The translations under genes were made by a program, and so were the position numbers. From the NCBI RefSeq assembly GCF_016107325.1, contig NZ_RCVT01000002.1, forward strand, positions 682,001-746,000: DNA of 64,000 nt. Reading direction: 5' to 3'. This document shows, in pieces, positions 59,932 to 64,000 of the stretch. A model generated the notes under the pieces. It did not search any database. It worked only from the letters and a program-made list of their open reading frames with translations, and had not been told where the DNA came from. Origin of the DNA: Sphingomonas sp. MA1305. GTDB lineage: Bacteria > Pseudomonadota > Alphaproteobacteria > Sphingomonadales > Sphingomonadaceae. How positions within the stretch are numbered: position 1 is the stretch's first letter; the number at the start of each line of letters is the position of its first letter.

Positions 59932-60255
59932 GGTTATCCCCCAAGGACAGGGTTTTATTGCGGCAAGGGTGGTAAACGCGCCGTTAAAGCGGCAGCCGCC
60001 CGGCAAAATATTTCCGGCCGCGCGCGTCCGAGCGCTCCCGCGCCGCTACGCGCGCGCACGTAGAGGAGGATTCCGCGCGGCGATCCGGTCGCAAAACGCG
60101 GCCGCGGCCGCGGCGCGATCTGCCGGAATGCCCGGACCGGATCGACCGCACGATTTTTCCCTAAAACCGTTCGCAGGCCGGCCGTTACCCCATTTGGCGG
60201 CTCGGCCCTCCGCTCTGGGGGCGGCGGGGATCGCCGCAGCAATTGGAGAAATCAC
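59932..60255. other. Intergenic region between flbD and fliC
   Basis: 324 bases, divergent. Holds the fliC sigma-28 promoter (60162-60188) and a fliC ribosome-binding site (GGAGAA 60245-60250). I looked for a -24/-12 sigma-54 site (GG-N10-GC with flanks) toward flbD and did not find a convincing one. Confidence 0.6.
60162..60188 (+). promoter_or_regulatory. Sigma-28 (FliA) promoter of fliC
   Basis: TAAA (60162-60165), exactly 15 bases, GCCGTTAC (60181-60188; consensus GCCGATAA, 6 of 8). Predicted leader about 60 bases. The FliA gene itself is at 62015-62764. Confidence 0.8.
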
Positions 60256-61074
60256 ATGAGTGTCATCGGAACCAACGTTGCCTCGCTGCGCGCAGCGAAT
60301 GCGTCCACCTCCGCCAACCTGAGCCTGTCGACGGCGATGGAGCGCCTCTCGACCGGATCGCGCATCAATTCGGGTAAGGACGATGCCGCCGGCCTGGCGA
60401 TCTCGACCACGATGACGGCGCAGATTCGCGGCATGAACCAGGGCATCCGCAACGCAAACGACGGCATCGCGATGGCCCAGACCGCCGACGGTGCTCTCGG
60501 CGAAGTGACCAACATGCTGCAGCGCATCCGCGAGCTGGCGGTCCAGTCGAAGTCGGGCACCTATCAGGACAGCGACCGCACCAACATGCAGACCGAAGTC
60601 AGCCAGCTGACCTCGCAGATCAGCGACATCCTGACCAATACCAAGTTCAACGGCACCGCGATGTTCAGCACCTCGGCGGACGTGTCGACCGTCATCCAGA
60701 CCGGTGCCGACAGCGCCAACACGGTCACGCTGACCAGCAAGAAGATCACCGCAGCCAACATCGCCGCGTCGGCGCTCGACGTCAGCGACACGACCAAGGC
60801 CGGCACGACGATGGCGAACGTCGATCTCGCGCTGACCGACGTCAACACTGCCCGCGCCTCGCTCGGCGCCGGCCAGAGCCGCCTGCAGTCGGCGGTCAAC
60901 AACCTGACCACCAACTCGACCAACCTGTCGGCCGCCAAGAGCCAGATCATGGACACCGACTTCTCGGCCGAGACGACCGCTCTCGCCAAGGCGCAGATCC
61001 TCAGCCAGGCGTCGACCGCGATGCTCGCCCAGGCGAATCAGTCGCAGCAGGGCGTGCTCAAGCTGCTCCAGTAA
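60256..61074 (+). CDS. fliC: Flagellin
   Basis: Filament subunit. 272 residues, a short flagellin: N-terminal D0/D1 (ASLRAANASTSANLSLSTAM, LSTGSRINSGKDDAAGLAIS, NDGIAMAQTADGALGE) and C-terminal D1/D0 (KSQIMDTDFSAETTALAKAQ then QGVLKLLQ) with only a small Thr/Ala-rich central part, so surface domains D2/D3 are minimal. The only gene on the plus strand in the flagellar block. Confidence 0.96.
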   Translation: MSVIGTNVASLRAANASTSANLSLSTAMERLSTGSRINSGKDDAAGLAISTTMTAQIRGMNQGIRNANDGIAMAQTADGALGEVTNMLQRIRELAVQSKSGTYQDSDRTNMQTEVSQLTSQISDILTNTKFNGTAMFSTSADVSTVIQTGADSANTVTLTSKKITAANIAASALDVSDTTKAGTTMANVDLALTDVNTARASLGAGQSRLQSAVNNLTTNSTNLSAAKSQIMDTDFSAETTALAKAQILSQASTAMLAQANQSQQGVLKLLQ

Positions 61075-61154
61075 TCCGGCAACGGCGCCGGCACCGCCCC
61101 CCAAGGGTATCGGCGCCGACGGACGAGCTCTTCCCCCAAGGAGAGCGCGCGACG

Positions 61155-61188
61155 GGACCCCGGTTGGCCATGCGGCCACCCGGGGTCC
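61155..61188 (+). terminator. Hairpin after fliC
   Basis: GGACCCCGG (61155-61163) pairs perfectly with CCGGGGTCC (61180-61188), with inner GGCC/GGCC pairing. About 80 bases after the fliC stop; no long T-run. Probable fliC transcript end or stabiliser. Confidence 0.65.
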
Positions 61189-61416
61189 TCCTGCGTCCGG
61201 CCGCGACGCGCTTATGCACCGGTCAAGGGATCGTCTTCCGTCGCCCCGTCCTGTCCCGGCGTGACCATGATGCAGGTCGAAGGCGACGACGGGGCGATCC
61301 GCGGCACGCTGGCCACCCGATGCGGTGCTGGACCGCCGGGAACGAAGGCGGGGTGCTGCACCTGGCCGGCGACATCTGGTAAGCGCATAATCGCGCAGGC
61401 CGGCCGGCCGTGCCCC

Positions 61417-62008
61417 GATGCGCGCTTTCCCGATATAAAGCCGCTGGCCGATCACGTGCATGCTTAGGGACTGAGGCTCGGCCTCTATACCTCGCCCGGC
61501 CCGCGCACCTGCGCCGGCTACGTCGGCAGCGACGGCCACGTCCGCCAGGATGCGGCGACCTTCGCCGCATGGAGCGTCGACTATCTCAAATACGATCTAT
61601 GCTCGAGCGAAGGGTTCGACGACGCCGCCGACGGCGTCCGGCGAGTCGACCAGGAGATCGCCCGCGCCGCTGCTGATGGGCCACGATCTGCGGCAGACGA
61701 GCCGGACGGCACTGGCGCTGCTGGCCAATCGCGAGGTGGTAGCGGTGGATCAGGACGCGCTCGGCGCGCAGGGCCAGCCGCTGCTGCGGAGCGACGGCCT
61801 GGAGATATGGACCAAGCCGCTCAGCGGGGCCGGCCAGGCGGTGGCCCTGTTCAATCGCACCGACGCTGCCGCGACGATCAGCGTGCCGGAGTCGATCGCC
61901 GCCGGCCGCCTGCGCGATCTGGGGCGCGGCATCGACGTGCCGGCAACGACGCGGCACTTCGCGGTGCCGGCTCACGGCGCCGTGCTGCTGCGCACCGTCG
62001 CGGGCTAG
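61417..62008 (+). pseudogene. Broken GH27 alpha-galactosidase gene
   Basis: Readable pieces of a family 27 alpha-galactosidase: FPDIKPLADHVHA, then an in-frame TAG at 61465-61467, then LGLYTSPGPRTCAGY and AAWSVDYLKYDLCSSEG (nucleophile Asp region) in the same frame; after about 61615 the frame changes and most of the barrel is missing; the end is present as LLMGHDLRQTS, NREVVAVDQDALGAQGQPLL and the C-terminal beta domain to 62008. So it has at least one nonsense change, one frameshift and one large deletion. Sits between fliC and fliA, unrelated to flagella. Confidence 0.85.
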
Positions 62009-62014
62009 CGGACG

Positions 62015-62764
62015 TCACACCTTGCGGGCGAGCGCCTTCTTCAGCTTGGCGTGCGCGGCGGCCTTGATCTGGCAGACGCGTGCAGAGCCGACGCCGATCA
62101 CCTGGCCGATCTCCTCGAGGTTGAGCTCCTCGACATAATAGAGCTGGATGACCAGGGCCTCGCGCTCGGGGAGCCGTTCGATGGCGGCGATCAGCGTGTC
62201 GCGCAGGTCGCTTTCGGCCAGCTGCTCGAAGGCATCGGGCGTATCGTCCGCAAACCAGGGCAGATCGTCCTGATAGACCTCGTCGATCGTCTCGAAGCGG
62301 ATCGCGTCCGCGGTCTGATAGTCGGCCCGCAGTTTCTCGATCGTGATGCCGAGATGCGCGGCGACGACGGCCTCGTCCGGCGCATGGCCGGTCGCCTGGG
62401 TCAGCGTCGCGATCGCGTCCTGGTAACGGCGGCGGCGGCGCATCGCGCCGCGCGTCGTCGTCGCCTGGCGGCGCAGCTCGTCGATCATCGCGCCGCGCAG
62501 CCGGGTCTGCAGATAGGCGCGGAACTGCGCGCCCTGCTCGGCGGCCTGGCCGACCGCCTCGACCAGGGCGACCAGACCGATCTGCACCAGATCCTCGACG
62601 TCGACGATCGTGCTCATCGATCCATGCACGTGCCAGGCGATGCGCCGGACCAGCGGCAGATACTGGCGGACCAGCGCCTCCTTGTCCGCCTCCGGCCGGC
62701 GGCGCGGCGCATAGGTCAGCGGCTGCGCGCCGGCGAACGCCTGTTTCATCGGTTCGGCACTCAT
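62015..62764 (-). CDS. fliA: Flagellar sigma factor FliA (sigma-28)
   Basis: 249 residues. Region 2: DLVQIGLVALVEAV and FRAYLQTRLRGAMIDELRR; region 4: LPEREALVIQLYYVEELNLE and GVGSARVCQIKAAAHAKL. Directs RNA polymerase to TAAA-N15-GCCGATAA promoters, two of which are seen in this window. Overlaps flhA by four bases (ATGA). No anti-sigma flgM nearby. Confidence 0.95.
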   Translation of the reverse strand: MSAEPMKQAFAGAQPLTYAPRRRPEADKEALVRQYLPLVRRIAWHVHGSMSTIVDVEDLVQIGLVALVEAVGQAAEQGAQFRAYLQTRLRGAMIDELRRQATTTRGAMRRRRRYQDAIATLTQATGHAPDEAVVAAHLGITIEKLRADYQTADAIRFETIDEVYQDDLPWFADDTPDAFEQLAESDLRDTLIAAIERLPEREALVIQLYYVEELNLEEIGQVIGVGSARVCQIKAAAHAKLKKALARKV

Positions 62765-64000
62765 GCCGCCAGCGCCTGATGCGGCTGGGGCGCGCCGATC
62801 ACGGCGACGACTTCCACGGCTTTCTCCTCGGGCACTTCGAAGAACGACAGCACCGGCGTGTCGGGCAGGACGGTGCGCACCAGCTTGCGGATCGCCAGGC
62901 GGATCGCCGGCTGCACGACCAGCGCGAACGGCTTGGCCTCGGCGATCATCGGCTGCGCGGCCTGCTGCAGCGCATCGACGATGCGGCGGCCGAGATCGGG
63001 TTCGATGACGTGGCGCCGCGACTGGTCGGCACGCGCGGCCTGGCCGAGCAGCCCTTCCAGCTGGCCTTCCAGCGTCATCACGCGCAGCGGCTCGCGCACG
63101 CCGCACAGCTTCTGGATGATCAGCGGGCCGAGCTCGGGGCGGATCAGCTCGATGATGTCCTCCGGATCGGCGGCGCGCGTCGCCGCGACCGAAATCGCCT
63201 GGGCGATGCGGCGGAACTCCTTGAGCGGGATGTTCTCCGCGAGCAGGCCCTTGAGCACTTGGGTCAGCGTGGTCAGCGGCAGCGGATTGGGGGTCAGCGA
63301 CGCGACGAGCTGCGCGGCGCGGTCCTTCAGCCCGTCGAGCAGCGATTGCACCTCGTCCGGCCCCAGCAATTGTGCGGCATTCTGGCCGAGCAGATGATTG
63401 AGGTGGGTCGCCATCACCGTGCCGGCATCGACGACCAGATAGCCTGCACCGGTCGCGGCATCGGCGTCGCTGGTCGGGATCCAGGTCGCGTCGAGACCGA
63501 AGGTCGGGTCCTTGGCCTTCTTGCCGAAGAGATCGCCATAGGCCTGGCCGGTGTCGAGCGCGAGCATCTCGTCGGGAGACACCTGATCCTCGCCGACGAC
63601 GACGCCGTTGATCAGGATGCGATAGGTGAAAGGGGCGAGGTTGATGTCGTCGCGAACGCGGCATTGCGGCACGACGAAGCCCAGCTCCTTCGACAGCTGG
63701 CGGCGCACGCCGGTGATGCGGCCCATCAGCGGGGCGCCGCGGCGCTCGTCGACCAGCGGCACCAGGCCATAGCCGACGTCGAGGTTGACCTGCATCGCGT
63801 CGGTGACTTCTTCCCAGCCGATCTTCGACGGATCGGCGGGGGCGGCGGCTTCCTCGACCGGCGCGGGCTTCGGCCGCGTCTCGATCTGGCGGAGCTTCCA
63901 AGCGGTGAAGCCGGCGATCATGGCGGCGGGCAGGATCACCAGATGCGGCATGCCGGGCAGGATGCCGAGCAATGCCAGGATCGCGGCGACCGGAGTCCAG
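62761..64000 (-). CDS. flhA: Flagellar export gate protein FlhA (C-terminal part; runs off the window)
   Basis: The last about 412 residues: the end of the membrane domain (PHLVILPAAMIAGFTAWKL) and the whole cytosolic domain that receives chaperone-substrate complexes (VNLDVGYGLVPLVDERRGAP, GYLVVDAGTVMATHLNHLLG, NIPLKEFRRIAQAISVAATR, RPELGPLIIQKLCG). The reading frame stays open to base 64000, so the N-terminal membrane part lies beyond the edge. First gene of the flhA-fliA pair in this window. Confidence 0.93.
   Translation of the reverse strand, partial: WTPVAAILALLGILPGMPHLVILPAAMIAGFTAWKLRQIETRPKPAPVEEAAAPADPSKIGWEEVTDAMQVNLDVGYGLVPLVDERRGAPLMGRITGVRRQLSKELGFVVPQCRVRDDINLAPFTYRILINGVVVGEDQVSPDEMLALDTGQAYGDLFGKKAKDPTFGLDATWIPTSDADAATGAGYLVVDAGTVMATHLNHLLGQNAAQLLGPDEVQSLLDGLKDRAAQLVASLTPNPLPLTTLTQVLKGLLAENIPLKEFRRIAQAISVAATRAADPEDIIELIRPELGPLIIQKLCGVREPLRVMTLEGQLEGLLGQAARADQSRRHVIEPDLGRRIVDALQQAAQPMIAEAKPFALVVQPAIRLAIRKLVRTVLPDTPVLSFFEVPEEKAVEVVAVIGAPQPHQALAA

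Noticed and set aside
59932..60255. Search for a sigma-54 -24/-12 promoter for flbD or fliC
   Set aside because: Several GG and GC pairs exist in this GC-rich gap but none has N10 spacing together with the flanking TGGCAC/TTGC bases.
62015..63901. 628-codon minus frame covering fliA and, in a shifted frame, part of flhA
   Set aside because: Only its last part is real (fliA). The upstream part is an out-of-frame reading of flhA, so this is not a fusion protein.

Overview
The window comes from a GC-rich alphaproteobacterium, most likely a sphingomonad (Sphingomonas or a close relative). Evidence: a carotenoid set for a C40 beta-ring pigment (crtZ, crtB, crtI, crtY), an Atm1-type exporter of the kind described from Novosphingobium, the block argH-lipoprotein-lysA, a single-copy style flagellar locus with fliA, fliD and fliS, and GC-rich palindromes ending in GGATGACGG that are typical of this group. 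No insertion sequence, CRISPR array or rRNA is visible. The taxonomic call is inference from gene content only.

Layout. 1-3.6 kb: minus-strand riboflavin operon (small membrane protein, ribD, ribE, ribBA-like, ribH). 3.6-5.6 kb: a small AT-richer island with a DUF2314-like gene, a possible HEPN-type gene and the wreck of a P4-type integrase. 5.6-9.9 kb: tonB, gltX, prs, a PilZ protein and crtZ. 10-13.1 kb: sucC and etfBA. 13.4-15.3 kb: sdpRI-like repressor/membrane pair and a hydrolase with a start-stop leader. 15.4-20.7 kb: a secreted phosphatase with a candidate Pho box, a GNAT-like protein, an Atm1-type ABC exporter. 20.7-26 kb: crtB with a LOG-family gene, mgtC, crtI-crtY. 26-30.6 kb: rlmE-ppx, tRNA-Gln(CTG) with a textbook promoter, a CLC channel and a small exported protein. 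30.7-33.1 kb: a second accessory stretch with four small unknown genes and six copies of a short hairpin repeat. 33.1-42.9 kb: M28 peptidase, GH2 glycosidase, YecD-like hydrolase, a TlpA-like lipoprotein and the plus-strand operon argH-lipoprotein-lysA-siroheme synthase-corA.

43-64 kb is one flagellar locus. On the minus strand, flbD-fliEFGHIJKLMNOPQR-flhB form an almost gapless unit encoding the basal-body MS ring, C ring, export apparatus, export ATPase and hook-length ruler, headed by a sigma-54 activator. fliD-fliS follow as a separate unit; fliC lies on the opposite strand; flhA-fliA close the window (flhA runs off the right edge). Two exact-spacing sigma-28 (FliA) promoter matches are seen, one before fliC and one before fliD, the latter using the stop codon of flhB as part of its -35 box. 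This gives a readable two-tier hierarchy: FlbD with sigma-54 for the structural genes (inferred, no -24/-12 site found) and FliA for filament, cap and chaperone. A broken GH27 alpha-galactosidase gene sits between fliC and fliA.

The most unusual signals are: an extragenic palindrome carried in frame inside ribD; a family of six hairpin repeats packed in 2.3 kb; ATG-TAA directly in front of a GTG start; divergent tlpA/argH genes whose start codons share one CATG; and the sigma-28 promoter built on the flhB stop codon. No clearly new multi-gene system was found.
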